Below are positions 26,667 to 36,815 of a stretch of DNA of 64,000 nucleotides, in pieces. The stretch covers positions 32,594 to 96,593 of the forward strand of contig CALHZX010000090.1 in NCBI GenBank assembly GCA_938040725.1. Reading direction: 5' to 3'. The stretch's first letter is position 1. Each line of letters begins with the position of its first letter. A program made the position numbers and the translations under genes. Source of the stretch: an uncultured Actinomyces sp. (lineage in GTDB: Bacteria > Actinomycetota > Actinomycetes > Actinomycetales > Actinomycetaceae). The notes below the pieces were generated by a model that was not told the DNA's origin, did no database searches, and saw nothing but the letters and a program-made list of their open reading frames with translations.

Positions 26667-27898
26667 GCGTTCACCCCCCGCGACACGAGCATCGGCAGGT
26701 CCTCAAGGGAGGGGCAATCGATGATGACGCCGCGTGTGATCTTGCGTCGGCGCCTCGCCCGTCCCGGGACCACGCGAATGACGGACACGACCACGTCAAC
26801 TGGCGCGATATTCGCCAGGCGGGCCGCTTCCTCGTCATCCACGGACTCACTCACCACGATCGACAGGACCGAAATCCCGCCACGCTCCATGATGCAGCGA
26901 CGGACGATACCCGCGAAGTCGGGACGCGTCGAGGTCTCCATCTCGGACAGCGCATCCAGCATCGCCATGGGCGTTCCCGTCGGAATCCACTCGTCCGCAG
27001 TGTGCATCGACACCGTGCGCGCCTCACCCGACCCTGCGATCGCCAGCGACGCCGCGACCGACACGGCTGTCTCGAAGGAACGCCGATCCCATGCGTCCAT
27101 GCGCGTGTCGAGGAGCACCATGTGGTGGGAACGGTGAGTCTCCTCGAACTGGCGTACGATCAGGCGGCCCAGGCGCGCCGTCGAAGGCCAGTGCACCGCG
27201 CGCCGGTCGTCGCCCGGCTCATAATCACGCAGTGCGTGGAAGGACACGTCCGAACTGGTCAGCTTCTCGCTGGCCACGCCTTCGACATCCATCTGCATAC
27301 CCGTCGCGTCAAACGAGAAGCGCACCGTCGGCGGATGCACGTGCACCAGGATCGGCTCGTCCCACGAGCGCACGCGGCGCAGCAGGCCCAGGCCATCCAT
27401 ACGCACGGTGCGCGCCGGGCCCACGTTGATCACGCCTCGGCGCTTCGTCATCACCGAAAATGCCTCGTTCCACGTGCTGTTCGCGCTGATCGGAGGTACC
27501 AGGAACTCGCCACTGCCTCGTCCGATCGTGACCTCCACGATCGTCGAACCCGAGCGGTGCCCGGACTCGTTGACCACGCGGATGCGCCCCACCGCCACCT
27601 GACCGGCAACGATGCGATCATTCTTCATGCGCAAGGACACCGACAGCGGCGACGGGGACGCGACCGAGGCGACCGCGACCACGAGGGCCACCAGGCCCAT
27701 CACGGCAACGATGAAGCCCTCCAGCCATCCGAAGGCCACCGCAGCGACGCCACCCGCGGCCGTTACCGCGATCACCGCCCACCCGACCGGCGTGAGCGCG
27801 CCCAGCCAACGAGCCGCCGCGTCGTAACCGGGCAGGGCCCGCACGCGTTCGCCCAGGGCACGCCACGCGCCGTTGAGAAGCCGACGTAGTTTCTTCAC
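26663..27898 (-). CDS. DUF58 domain protein
   Basis: 411 residues from GTG at 27898, which has GGAG ten bases upstream and leaves a seven-base gap after the surface-protein gene. A longer frame from 28009 would overlap that gene by over 100 bases. Two N-terminal membrane helices (about 35-75), then the DUF58 signature (DYEPGDDRRAVHWPSTARLG) and a von Willebrand A-like domain. DUF58 proteins usually work with MoxR AAA ATPases and TgpA proteins in assembling or maturing envelope complexes. No MoxR gene is present here. Confidence 0.88.
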   Translation of the reverse strand: MKKLRRLLNGAWRALGERVRALPGYDAAARWLGALTPVGWAVIAVTAAGGVAAVAFGWLEGFIVAVMGLVALVVAVASVASPSPLSVSLRMKNDRIVAGQVAVGRIRVVNESGHRSGSTIVEVTIGRGSGEFLVPPISANSTWNEAFSVMTKRRGVINVGPARTVRMDGLGLLRRVRSWDEPILVHVHPPTVRFSFDATGMQMDVEGVASEKLTSSDVSFHALRDYEPGDDRRAVHWPSTARLGRLIVRQFEETHRSHHMVLLDTRMDAWDRRSFETAVSVAASLAIAGSGEARTVSMHTADEWIPTGTPMAMLDALSEMETSTRPDFAGIVRRCIMERGGISVLSIVVSESVDDEEAARLANIAPVDVVVSVIRVVPGRARRRRKITRGVIIDCPSLEDLPMLVSRGVNA

Positions 27899-27905
27899 GC
27901 GAACA

Positions 27906-30900
27906 TCACTCCGGACGGCATTCGCCGACAATACGCACGGCCTGCGCGAACGTCGCCTCGGAATCCGCCCGCGTTGCGATCTGCGACGCAATGGGACCGG
28001 CACGACCAATAGTCACCTCTTCGGTCCAACCGTCCACATCCGAACGGATCGTACACTTGTGAGCAAGCGACGTGTCAGCCCAACCCGGAGCACTGAGCGT
28101 AAAGGTGTGGCATCCACCCGGGAGCTTGTGCTTCTCGAGTCCCTGGCAGGCCTCCGTCCACGTCAAGTTCACGTCGAGCTTCGTGGTTTCCGTCGGGCGC
28201 TGACTCATCACCGTCTCACCCACATCGTTGACCGCAACGACCGTGGCCTGGTATCTCGTGCCCTGGGCCAGATCCGAGAAGGTCGCCTCGGTGGCACCAC
28301 GAGACAAGGGCTTCGTCTCGCCGTTACTCAGCGTCACGCGGATCTGCGTCACAGCGGGATTGGCCGCCACGGGGTCCCAACGCACCGTCAGGCTCGTCGC
28401 GTTGACGTTCGTGATCGACACTCCCACCTGCGACGGTGCGCCCGTCGCCTGGCCGACCGCCGGCACCGGCGGGGATGCCGTGGTTTCGTTCTTCAAGCCG
28501 ACGCCCGTCTGGCAGAAGTAGAACGTCTGCGGCTGCCAACTGTTAACCGTCAGAGTGTCACCGTTCTCGACCTGCGTCCCAGCGGCACACGCTTCCCGGG
28601 AACTGGCATAACGCAGCGTCAGGCGCGACGCGTCGAAGCCTCGGCCCGGAACGCGTACCAGACCGTCCACGCGCACCTTGCCTTCTTCTCCGATACCGGA
28701 CAGGGTCGGGGCAGAAATCGGCGCGGGGGTCGTCGCAATCGAAACGTACGTGGTGGCAGGTGCCGACGTATCCCCGTGCGAGTTCGACAGCGTCACCGAT
28801 GCAGACACCTTACTGCCCGTCGGCACGCCCGACAGCGTGGCAGTACGAGCGTCAGACGAAACCTGCACTTCCACGCCATTGACCGAAACCGTGGCCAGGC
28901 CCCATCCCTTGCCATTGGGAGATTCCAGGCCCCACGTAACCTCAACCGTCGCCTCGTTCGGATCGCCCGCCGAGCCGGTTGCAACAGCGCTCACGCCGGT
29001 CGCTTGATCCGGCTTCCCGTGCGGGTAGCCCTCGGTCGGTGAGGACGCCCGAGACGGCGTCTCCGCATTATTCAGCGCCTGAACGGACACCGAGTACAGC
29101 TCACCGTTCTTCAATCCACCGATCCGGATCGAGTTCTCAGAGCCCGACACCGACTGCGAGATCGGCTGGCCACCCGACGGCAAATTAACGAACACCATGT
29201 ACGTGTGGATCGCAGACCCCGAGTTGCTGGGCTTCACCCACGAGATATCGAGGGCACCATCGACACCCACAACCGTGGGCGCCGCCATCTGCTCGGGTGC
29301 CGCGTCGATCAGCACCTCGGCGGACGGCGCCGACGGATCCGAATCCCCGGCCTCATTGTGCGCGACGACCGTGAAGGAGTGCTTCACGCCGTTCTCCAGG
29401 CCCGTGACCTGGACGCCCGGATCGCGCGTCGTGAAGGTCCGACCGCTATTCCTATCGGTGATCGTGTAGCCCGTAATCGGGCCGCCGTTGGAGGCACCCG
29501 AGTCGAAGCGCACGAAGGCCGTGCCCGCGCCCATTGGCGTGACCGAGACGTTCTGGGGCGGTTCGGGACGGTCGACGACCTGGACGACAACGCGGCCCTG
29601 GACCACGCGATCCGGGTCGTTCGTCGCATCCATGACGCGGTACACGACGATCATGTCGCCATGGAAGCCTGTCTTGGGGGTCACCGACAGGACGTTGCCA
29701 TTACCCGAAGCGGTTCCCTGGCCCACGTGCACCGACGCGTCCAGGACCACGAGCGGATCCGGGAACGGGTTCGTCGTGTACTCCGACAGCTTCACGTCCA
29801 CCGTCTGGGCGGCCTTCGCCTTGATGCGAGCCTCCGTCGTCGTCACGAGGGGCTTGGAGGACTTCACGATCGTCACCGGAATGTCGGCGTTGACCGCGCC
29901 CGAGCCGTCGTCGACGCTGACAGTAATCGCGCCGACCGGGCCCTTGGACTGGTCCTTCTTGCCGGACACGGTCAGGTTGTAGCCGTCCAGGGACACGTCC
30001 ACGCCGCCGGGGGCCTTCACCACGGCGTAGGAGAAGCTGTTCTTGGCCTGGTCGTCCGGGTCGTCCACCATCTGCGTGAGATCGACCGTCACGGACTCTC
30101 CCTGGCCCACGAGGATCGGGGTCGGGGTCAGGCGCGGCGGCAGATTCCTGGCCGGCTTGATCGTCACCGGGATCGTCAGCGTCGAGGACAGGGCCGAGGC
30201 GTCGTCCGAGGCGCCGTCACGCACCGTGAAGGACACCGAGGCCTTGCCCGAGGCCGTGTCGGGAGCACTCACCACGAGGTGCGTCGGGTCCTGCAGGGAC
30301 ACCGAATCCAGGCCGCCATTGAACTTCACCGAGGCCGCGTCCGTAATGATCGGGGAACGCGAATGATCGCGCACGAGCACGTAGTCGCCGATATCAAGGG
30401 TCACCGACGAACCCGCGCGGATCGCCACCGGAATACGCGTCATATCCAGGCGCGGAGCCAGCAGGTCGGTACCCGGAACGGTCACGACCGCGCTCGCGCT
30501 CAGGCCGTCGGGATCCGTCACCGTGTAGACGACGAGGCGACGACGCGCATCCGGGGAAATTGACAGGTTCTGCCCCGACACGCTCACGCCCGAGCCCTGC
30601 GCCGACACCGTCAGCGCAGCCGTCGTCCCATCCGGGTCCTCGTCATTGACGAGGACGGGAACGCTCACGGGCTTCGAATCGGCGGGGAGGTCCGCGACAG
30701 ACACGACGTCATCGCGGGCAATCGGGGCGCGCAGCGGCGCATCAGCATCCACCGTCACCGTCAACTGCCCTTGCGCGCGTCCGCCTCGTCCATCCTGAAT
30801 CTGGTAGGCGACGACGAACACGCCATCGGCTGCGGGAGCCTTGACCGTCACCGCATCCTGCGCCACGGTGACGGTAGCTGCGGGATCCGACACCGACACG

Positions 30901-33900
30901 GTCGCGGGGTCCGTATCGACCGACAGGGCATCGCCATCCGCGTCCAAGTCGTTGCTCAGGACGTTGACACTCACCTCGCGTCCCGGTCGAATCGTCACCG
31001 AGTCAGGCACAGCCGTCGGGTTGTGGTTCTGCGATCCCGGGGGCGCAATACCAACGCGCACGCGGGCGCGCCCCTGCACGCCGAGGCGGTCCTCGACAAT
31101 GTAGGAGAACGTGTCCGTACCGGTCGCATTGTCGGAGGGCGTGTACTCCAGCCACTCCGTCCCCAGCACGACGCTACCCTTGGCTGGCGGCTGGTCGATG
31201 CCCACCAGAGCGACCGAGTCGCCGTCTGGATCGATGCCCGTCAGGGGCACCGGGATGCGCGCCATCTGCCCCTGCACGGCCCAGGCGCTCAGCGCCTTGG
31301 GCACGGGCGCGCTGTTCGCAGCGGAGGAGGCAATGACCTCGAACGTGACGGTCGACGTCGAGCGGTTACCCACCGAGTCGACGGCCGTGTACGCCACGCG
31401 CACCACGCCGGCCTCGGAGCCGGCGGCCAGGCGCACCTGGTTGCCCGTCACGAAAACCGTGCCCAGCTCGGCGCCGGTCATGACCTGCACGTCGGGGTCC
31501 AGGCTCAGCGTCAGACCGATCGGCGAGCGGTCGTTCGACAGGACGCTCACCGAGCCGATGTCGTCGGCGCGCACCTTCGCCGTGTCCGGCGTGGTCTCAG
31601 GCGGGGTCTCGTCGCTCTGCGCATCCGTCGGGATGACGCTCACCTGAGCAGTCGCGGAACCCGCGCCGTTGGAGACCGTGTAGGTAAAGGTCGTGACATC
31701 GTTGAGGCCGCCCGGCGACGTGATGCGCAGCAGGTGGCGCTCGATGAGCGTGACCTCAAGACCCGAGTTCGCGGGCACGTCGATCGACTGAACGACGAGG
31801 ACGCCGCCCGACGGGTCCGTATCGTTGGCCAGCGGCGCGATCAGCGAGGCGCCGCCCGAGGGCAGGACCGCCAGGTCGTCCTCGGCGATCGGCAGAGCGT
31901 TCGTGTCATCGTCGACCACGTCGACGCGGATGACGCCGACCGTCGTCGACGGGCCGTCGGAGACCGTGTAGGTAAACTGGAAGGATCCCGGCACCGAGCC
32001 CGTAAACGTCAGCGTGCCGCGCGAGAGGTCGGCGCTCACAGACGTACCCGCCGGGGGCGTGCCCGCCGCCACGAGGGACAGGGCGTCGCCGTTGGGATCC
32101 GTGTCGTTGGCGATCGGGTCGATGGTCAGCGGCTCAGCGACGCGCGCCACGTAAAAGTCCGCGCGCGCGATGGGCGGCACGTTGCCGTTCTCCTGCACGC
32201 TCACCTGCAGCTCGCCGGTGGTCTCCGCGTGCCCATCTGACATGGTGACGGCGATCGCCTTGACGCCCGCGCCCGAGCCCAAGTCACGGATCTGGACCGT
32301 GCCGTCCTCGGAGAACTGCACGGCCATGCCGTCGGGAGCCGTCGCCGACTTCAGGTAGAACTGGTCTCCATCGGGATCAATCCAGTCCGACAGCAGGTTG
32401 TACTCGACCTGCGCGTTCGCACCCACCTTGATGACCGGGTGCTTGAGCTGACGCGGACCCTCGTTCTGGCTCCACGGGTGGATCGTCAGCGTCACGGTCG
32501 CCGTCGCGCCCGCCAGGCCATCCGAGGCCTCGTATGTGAAGGACGTCGACCCGCTCGTCATGTTCTCGGGGACGTCCGTGATCTGCAGGGCTCGGCCGCC
32601 CCTCGTGCGCATGATCGAGCCGAACTCGGGGTTGGTGACCGCACGCGCCGTCAGCACGTCGCCGTCGTCGTCGGAGTCGTTGTCGAGGACGGGCAGCAGC
32701 GTCGAGCGGCCCGGGCGGATGCCGAAGTCATCGTCGACGGCCTCGGGCGGCGTGTTCTTGTCCTTGTGCTCCGGCTCGGAGACCTGCTCGCGATCGTCGG
32801 GGGTCGGAGTGTCCTCTTCCTCCTGCTCCTCGGTGGGGATCTGATCCCAGTTGTCGACGACAACCATGTTCTTGTCCGGCAGCCACAGCGTGCCCGTCGA
32901 CACGTCATTGAGGACGATGCGCGTGCGGTTCGTCCGGAAAACGGCGGACGTGGCCTCGGCGAGCGTGGGCACCGTCTGCGCCTGATTACGCGTCGAATCC
33001 GTGCAGGTGCGCACGAAGGCGCCCGAACCCGCCCACGCACCGTAGGAGCAGCCGCCGTGGAAAACCGGGGGTGCGGGCGTGCCCTTCTGACCGCCGTCCG
33101 AGGCCGGCTGGCGGTCCACCGACTTGCCGTTCAGGGAGACGGCCACGAGCTCGGCATCGGTGGCCAGCAGGACGGAGGACGCATCGTCGCCGGGGGCCTG
33201 CAGGACCGCGCCGGTCACGTGCTCCTCGGCGAGGTCGCGTACCTTGCCACCGGGCAACACCAGCTTGTTACCGGCCTGGTCGTAGATGACGGGCTTGTCA
33301 CCGACCGCGGTGATCGTCGGTGTTCCTGCCGGGGTGAAATCCTTGATCTCCGTGGTCTTTGCGCGCCAAGCCTGGCCTTCTCGCATGAGCGTGACCAGCT
33401 TGGAGGACCCGGGAGAGTATGCGAAGACCGTCCCCGTGTTCGACACCGCGACGACCCCGTCGCTCAGGTCGTTCGCGATTGCATCCTCGCGCACGAGCGA
33501 CATGGAAGCCGGTTCGTTGGCGTCACCAACCCACAGCAGGCCCTCGTTGGGGTCGAGGACGGCCAACACGGACCCGCCCTGGACCTGGACCGCGTTCTCG
33601 GGCAGCGTGATCGCCTGGCCCAGCGAGAAAGACGTGGAGCGCACGGGGGTAACCGTACGGCCCACTGTTTCCCCCAGCGTCACGTCGCCGCCGGCCTGCC
33701 CGATGTCGAAGGACGCAGACTTGACCGAGACCGTGCCGTCGAGCATGAGCGCGTCGTAGTTGAGGTGGCCCAGGAGCTTACGATCCTGGTTCGTCACCCA
33801 AATGCCACCGTCATCGACGCTGACCTGGGTGACCTCGACGCCGCGGTAGACCACCGCGAGGACGCACAGCATCGCGGACACCAGCAGGACGGCGATTGCG

Positions 33901-33947
33901 GGCATCCGCTTCGACCAGGTGTTTCGCGTTCGACGCGCCTTGTTCAT
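27906..33947 (-). CDS. Giant surface protein with cadherin/Ig-like and fibronectin III repeats
   Basis: 2013 residues. An N-terminal signal-anchor helix (about 15-34) leads to an external beta-rich region (40-390) that may be propeller-like. From about 400 to 1440 run tandem domains of about 95 residues with Asp-rich linkers (DNDSDDDGD, NDTDPNGDAL, NDLDADGDAL), a pattern of calcium-binding cadherin-like or Big_9 repeats. From about 1460 to 1930 are fibronectin III domains (PEPPQNVSVTP; PDQATGVSAV), and the end has a Cys-containing cap. It heads the operon. The layout and neighbours match Fn3 of the bifidobacterial PFNA cluster, which has been proposed to bind host or cell-surface ligands. Confidence 0.9.
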   Translation of the reverse strand: MNKARRTRNTWSKRMPAIAVLLVSAMLCVLAVVYRGVEVTQVSVDDGGIWVTNQDRKLLGHLNYDALMLDGTVSVKSASFDIGQAGGDVTLGETVGRTVTPVRSTSFSLGQAITLPENAVQVQGGSVLAVLDPNEGLLWVGDANEPASMSLVREDAIANDLSDGVVAVSNTGTVFAYSPGSSKLVTLMREGQAWRAKTTEIKDFTPAGTPTITAVGDKPVIYDQAGNKLVLPGGKVRDLAEEHVTGAVLQAPGDDASSVLLATDAELVAVSLNGKSVDRQPASDGGQKGTPAPPVFHGGCSYGAWAGSGAFVRTCTDSTRNQAQTVPTLAEATSAVFRTNRTRIVLNDVSTGTLWLPDKNMVVVDNWDQIPTEEQEEEDTPTPDDREQVSEPEHKDKNTPPEAVDDDFGIRPGRSTLLPVLDNDSDDDGDVLTARAVTNPEFGSIMRTRGGRALQITDVPENMTSGSTSFTYEASDGLAGATATVTLTIHPWSQNEGPRQLKHPVIKVGANAQVEYNLLSDWIDPDGDQFYLKSATAPDGMAVQFSEDGTVQIRDLGSGAGVKAIAVTMSDGHAETTGELQVSVQENGNVPPIARADFYVARVAEPLTIDPIANDTDPNGDALSLVAAGTPPAGTSVSADLSRGTLTFTGSVPGSFQFTYTVSDGPSTTVGVIRVDVVDDDTNALPIAEDDLAVLPSGGASLIAPLANDTDPSGGVLVVQSIDVPANSGLEVTLIERHLLRITSPGGLNDVTTFTYTVSNGAGSATAQVSVIPTDAQSDETPPETTPDTAKVRADDIGSVSVLSNDRSPIGLTLSLDPDVQVMTGAELGTVFVTGNQVRLAAGSEAGVVRVAYTAVDSVGNRSTSTVTFEVIASSAANSAPVPKALSAWAVQGQMARIPVPLTGIDPDGDSVALVGIDQPPAKGSVVLGTEWLEYTPSDNATGTDTFSYIVEDRLGVQGRARVRVGIAPPGSQNHNPTAVPDSVTIRPGREVSVNVLSNDLDADGDALSVDTDPATVSVSDPAATVTVAQDAVTVKAPAADGVFVVAYQIQDGRGGRAQGQLTVTVDADAPLRAPIARDDVVSVADLPADSKPVSVPVLVNDEDPDGTTAALTVSAQGSGVSVSGQNLSISPDARRRLVVYTVTDPDGLSASAVVTVPGTDLLAPRLDMTRIPVAIRAGSSVTLDIGDYVLVRDHSRSPIITDAASVKFNGGLDSVSLQDPTHLVVSAPDTASGKASVSFTVRDGASDDASALSSTLTIPVTIKPARNLPPRLTPTPILVGQGESVTVDLTQMVDDPDDQAKNSFSYAVVKAPGGVDVSLDGYNLTVSGKKDQSKGPVGAITVSVDDGSGAVNADIPVTIVKSSKPLVTTTEARIKAKAAQTVDVKLSEYTTNPFPDPLVVLDASVHVGQGTASGNGNVLSVTPKTGFHGDMIVVYRVMDATNDPDRVVQGRVVVQVVDRPEPPQNVSVTPMGAGTAFVRFDSGASNGGPITGYTITDRNSGRTFTTRDPGVQVTGLENGVKHSFTVVAHNEAGDSDPSAPSAEVLIDAAPEQMAAPTVVGVDGALDISWVKPSNSGSAIHTYMVFVNLPSGGQPISQSVSGSENSIRIGGLKNGELYSVSVQALNNAETPSRASSPTEGYPHGKPDQATGVSAVATGSAGDPNEATVEVTWGLESPNGKGWGLATVSVNGVEVQVSSDARTATLSGVPTGSKVSASVTLSNSHGDTSAPATTYVSIATTPAPISAPTLSGIGEEGKVRVDGLVRVPGRGFDASRLTLRYASSREACAAGTQVENGDTLTVNSWQPQTFYFCQTGVGLKNETTASPPVPAVGQATGAPSQVGVSITNVNATSLTVRWDPVAANPAVTQIRVTLSNGETKPLSRGATEATFSDLAQGTRYQATVVAVNDVGETVMSQRPTETTKLDVNLTWTEACQGLEKHKLPGGCHTFTLSAPGWADTSLAHKCTIRSDVDGWTEEVTIGRAGPIASQIATRADSEATFAQAVRIVGECRPE

Positions 33948-34319
33948 GTGGCTTCCTCAGTCTCAATGTGTGCACTGTTGTGGAGCGGTATCTGTATCCG
34001 TGTGGCCATGGTGAGCCATTCCAAGGATACACACCGACCAACCCTATGGATAAACGCCCGCGACAACAACAGGTACTGAATAAGTTCAAACGCCTGGTGA
34101 CTCGTTCACGCCGCGTTCCCGCGCTTGCCGGGCGCACGAGAACCTGACCACAGCGACGTATTTGGATGTTCTCTCGCGCCACGAGGCCGGAGCCGGGCCT
34201 TTCCCTCAACCAACCCTCCGCGCTCGGCTCGTGTCGTTGCGCCCCCTCGGCGCGCACACCTGCGGCGCGCCTCGCGCGCGCGGACCGCAGATGAGGGTGG
34301 GTCGGGTTACGGTGAGTGC
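33948..34319. other. Divergent intergenic region between the surface-protein operon and radA
   Basis: 372 bases with no convincing gene. The left part is AT-richer and should hold the promoter of the minus-strand operon; GAGGAA precedes its ATG. The right part is GC-rich with alternating GCGC tracts. A 33-codon basic frame at 34046-34147 has no ribosome site. Confidence 0.55.
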
Positions 34320-35705
34320 ATGGCGAAAGAGAAGATCACGTACCGCTGCTCCGACTGCGGATGGACCTCCCCCAAGTGGGTGGGCCAGTGCCGCGAGTGC
34401 GGGGCGTGGGGCACGGTCGACCAGGCCGGCGAGGTCACCGGGGGCGCGCGCACGGCGGCCGCCACCCCACGGCGTCCCGCGCTGCCTATCGGCGAGGTCG
34501 ACGGGGAGCGGGCCTCGTCGCGGTTGACGGGCGTGGGCGAGCTGGACCGCGTCCTCGGCGGCGGCATCGTGCCCGGTGCCGTGATTCTCCTGGCGGGTGA
34601 GCCCGGCGTCGGCAAGTCGACACTGCTCCTGGACGTGGCCGCGAAGGCCGCGCGTGCGGCGGCTGCGGGCGGGCGCGGACCCGTCCTCTACGTGACGGGC
34701 GAGGAGTCGGCGGCCCAGGTGCGCGGGCGTGCGGAGCGCATCGGCGCGCTCGAGCCGAACCTCCTCATCGCGGATGAGACGGAGCTCGGCGTCATCCTCG
34801 GCCACGTCGAGGCTTCGCACCCCTCCCTGCTGATCGTCGACTCCGTGCAGACCATCTCCTCCTCCCAGGTCGAGGGCGGGGCAGGCGGCGTCGCGCAGGT
34901 GCGCGCGGTCGCGGCCTCGCTGATCCGCGTCGCCAAGGAGTCCGACCTGCCCACCCTGCTCGTCGGCCACGTGACAAAGGACGGTGGGATCGCGGGCCCG
35001 CGCGTCCTCGAGCATCTCGTGGACGTCGTCTGCCAGTTTGAGGGCGACCGCCATTCGCGTCTGCGTCTGCTGCGCGCGGTGAAAAACCGTTACGGCCCCA
35101 CGGACGAGGTCGGTTGCTTCGAGCTGACGGACTCGGGAATCTACGGCCTCGCTGACCCCTCCGGGCTCTTCCTGTCGCGCACGACACGCGGCGTGCCCGG
35201 CACGTGCGCGACCGTCTCCCTGGAGGGGCGCCGCCCGCTGCCCACGGAGATCCAGTCGCTCGTCGCCCCTTCCTCGGGCGGCTCGCCGCGGCGCACGACG
35301 TCGGGCGTGGACCACGCGCGTGTCGCCATGATCCTGGCGGTCCTGCAGGCCCGCATCGGCGCGGACACGTCGGGGGCGGACGTCTACGTCTCCACGGTCG
35401 GTGGGGCCCGCACGGTCGAGCCGGCGATCGACCTCGCGATGGCCATCTCGATCATATCCTCGCTCAAGGGCGTTCCCCCACGCGCCGACCTTGTGGCGGT
35501 CGGAGAGATCTCCCTGACGGGCGAGGTCCGGGCGTGCACGGGCACTCAACGTCGCCTCGCCGAGGCCGCACGCCTGGGCTTCTCCTCGGCGATCGTTCCC
35601 GCTCAGGGCAGCGAGGATCTCGCGGGCGTCGACGGCATCACCGTCTTTACTGTGTCGGATCTGGCGACGGCTATTCGTGTCGCTGTCCCGGCAGACTCGC
35701 AATAA
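34320..35705 (+). CDS. radA: DNA repair protein RadA (Sms)
   Basis: 461 residues from the ATG at 34320; the frame is open further upstream but homology starts here (MAKEKITYRCSDCG). An N-terminal C4 zinc finger (CSDCG, then CRECG), a RecA-like ATPase with Walker A GEPGVGKST (93-101), the RadA-specific KNRYGPTDEVG motif and a C-terminal Lon-like domain follow in order. RadA promotes branch migration during recombinational repair. It lies 36 bases before disA; radA-disA linkage is common in Gram-positive bacteria and RadA restrains DisA activity in Bacillus. Confidence 0.97.
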   Translation: MAKEKITYRCSDCGWTSPKWVGQCRECGAWGTVDQAGEVTGGARTAAATPRRPALPIGEVDGERASSRLTGVGELDRVLGGGIVPGAVILLAGEPGVGKSTLLLDVAAKAARAAAAGGRGPVLYVTGEESAAQVRGRAERIGALEPNLLIADETELGVILGHVEASHPSLLIVDSVQTISSSQVEGGAGGVAQVRAVAASLIRVAKESDLPTLLVGHVTKDGGIAGPRVLEHLVDVVCQFEGDRHSRLRLLRAVKNRYGPTDEVGCFELTDSGIYGLADPSGLFLSRTTRGVPGTCATVSLEGRRPLPTEIQSLVAPSSGGSPRRTTSGVDHARVAMILAVLQARIGADTSGADVYVSTVGGARTVEPAIDLAMAISIISSLKGVPPRADLVAVGEISLTGEVRACTGTQRRLAEAARLGFSSAIVPAQGSEDLAGVDGITVFTVSDLATAIRVAVPADSQ

Positions 35706-35741
35706 TAGGTATCACACCTACTCTTCTGGGAGGGAATCACA

Positions 35742-36812
35742 TTGACGTCCGATGCAGCGATCCTTCGTGAGGCACTGCGCGCAGTCGCGCCCGGTACGCC
35801 ATTGCGAGAAGGACTGGAACGAATCCAGCGCTCCCACACGGGCGCCCTCATCGTCCTGGGATATACGCCCGAGGTGCAGGCCATCTGCTCGGGCGGCTTC
35901 GACCTCGACGTCGCTTTCACGGCCGCGCGTCTGCGTGAGCTGTGCAAGATGGACGGTGCCGTCATCATCGATCCCGACCTGTGGCGCATCCGCAAGGCCA
36001 ACGTGCAGCTCTTCCCGGACCCCACGATTCCCACTGACGAGTCCGGCATGCGCCACCGCACCGCGCAGCGCACCGCCCGTCAGACCCACCTGCCGGTCCT
36101 GTCCCTGTCAGCGTCGATGCGCATGATCTCCATCTACGTGGGCACCGAGCACCGCCTGGTGGAGGAGCCCGAGGCCCTGCTTTCGCGCGCCAACCTGGCG
36201 GTGGATACACTCGACCGCTACAGTCAGCGCCTCGACGAGGTCCTACAGACCCTCACCATCCTCGAGATGCGCGACAGCGCGACCGTGCGCGACGTCGCCA
36301 CCGTCATGCAGCGCATGGAGATGATCCGCCGCATCACCTCCGAAATCACGGAATACCTGGAGGAGCTCGGCTCCGAGGGGCGCCTGCTGGCCCTGCAAGT
36401 CGAGGACCTCGTGCGCGGCTCCGCGTCCGAGCGGGCCCTCGTCATGCGCGACTACATCCGCGACCCCGACGACGTCGTCCGCGTTGAGGCCGAACTGTCC
36501 TCCCTCGGGTCGGAGCACATCGTGGACCTCACCGCGATCGCGAACATCCTCGGGCTGGACGTGTACGAGGTCGCTGACCTGGACCGCGAGATCACGCCGC
36601 GCGGCGTGCGTGCCCTCTCCCTGGTCCCACACCTGTCGTGGGGAGCCATCAAGGAGGTTTCCGCGCACATCACGACGCTGCCGGCACTGCGCGCCGCCAC
36701 CACCGAGGAGCTGGAAGCCATCGAGGGCATCGGCCCCTACCGCGCCAAGCTCATCACCGAGAACCTGGCGCACCAGGCGCAGGCGGTCAGCTCCGGCCTG
36801 GTCGGCTGGTAG
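35742..36812 (+). CDS. disA: DNA integrity scanning diadenylate cyclase DisA
   Basis: 356 residues from a TTG start (GGGAGGG seven bases upstream). The N-terminal DAC domain has D71-G-A73 and R104-H-R-T107, the ATP-binding motifs, and makes cyclic di-AMP from two ATP. A helical linker and C-terminal helix-hairpin-helix DNA-binding region (EAIEGIGPYRA) complete the standard octameric DisA protein. Probably co-transcribed with radA. Its stop is three bases from the convergent gene at 36816. Confidence 0.97.
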   Translation: MTSDAAILREALRAVAPGTPLREGLERIQRSHTGALIVLGYTPEVQAICSGGFDLDVAFTAARLRELCKMDGAVIIDPDLWRIRKANVQLFPDPTIPTDESGMRHRTAQRTARQTHLPVLSLSASMRMISIYVGTEHRLVEEPEALLSRANLAVDTLDRYSQRLDEVLQTLTILEMRDSATVRDVATVMQRMEMIRRITSEITEYLEELGSEGRLLALQVEDLVRGSASERALVMRDYIRDPDDVVRVEAELSSLGSEHIVDLTAIANILGLDVYEVADLDREITPRGVRALSLVPHLSWGAIKEVSAHITTLPALRAATTEELEAIEGIGPYRAKLITENLAHQAQAVSSGLVGW

Positions 36813-36815
36813 ACC

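Noticed and set aside
27899..28009. Longer N-terminus for the DUF58 protein
   Set aside because: It would overlap the surface-protein gene by 104 bases and is Arg-rich; GTG at 27898 has a suitable GGAG.
34046..34147. 33-residue basic peptide starting MDKRPRQQQ
   Set aside because: No ribosome site and no neighbours that would support it; kept only as part of the intergenic region.
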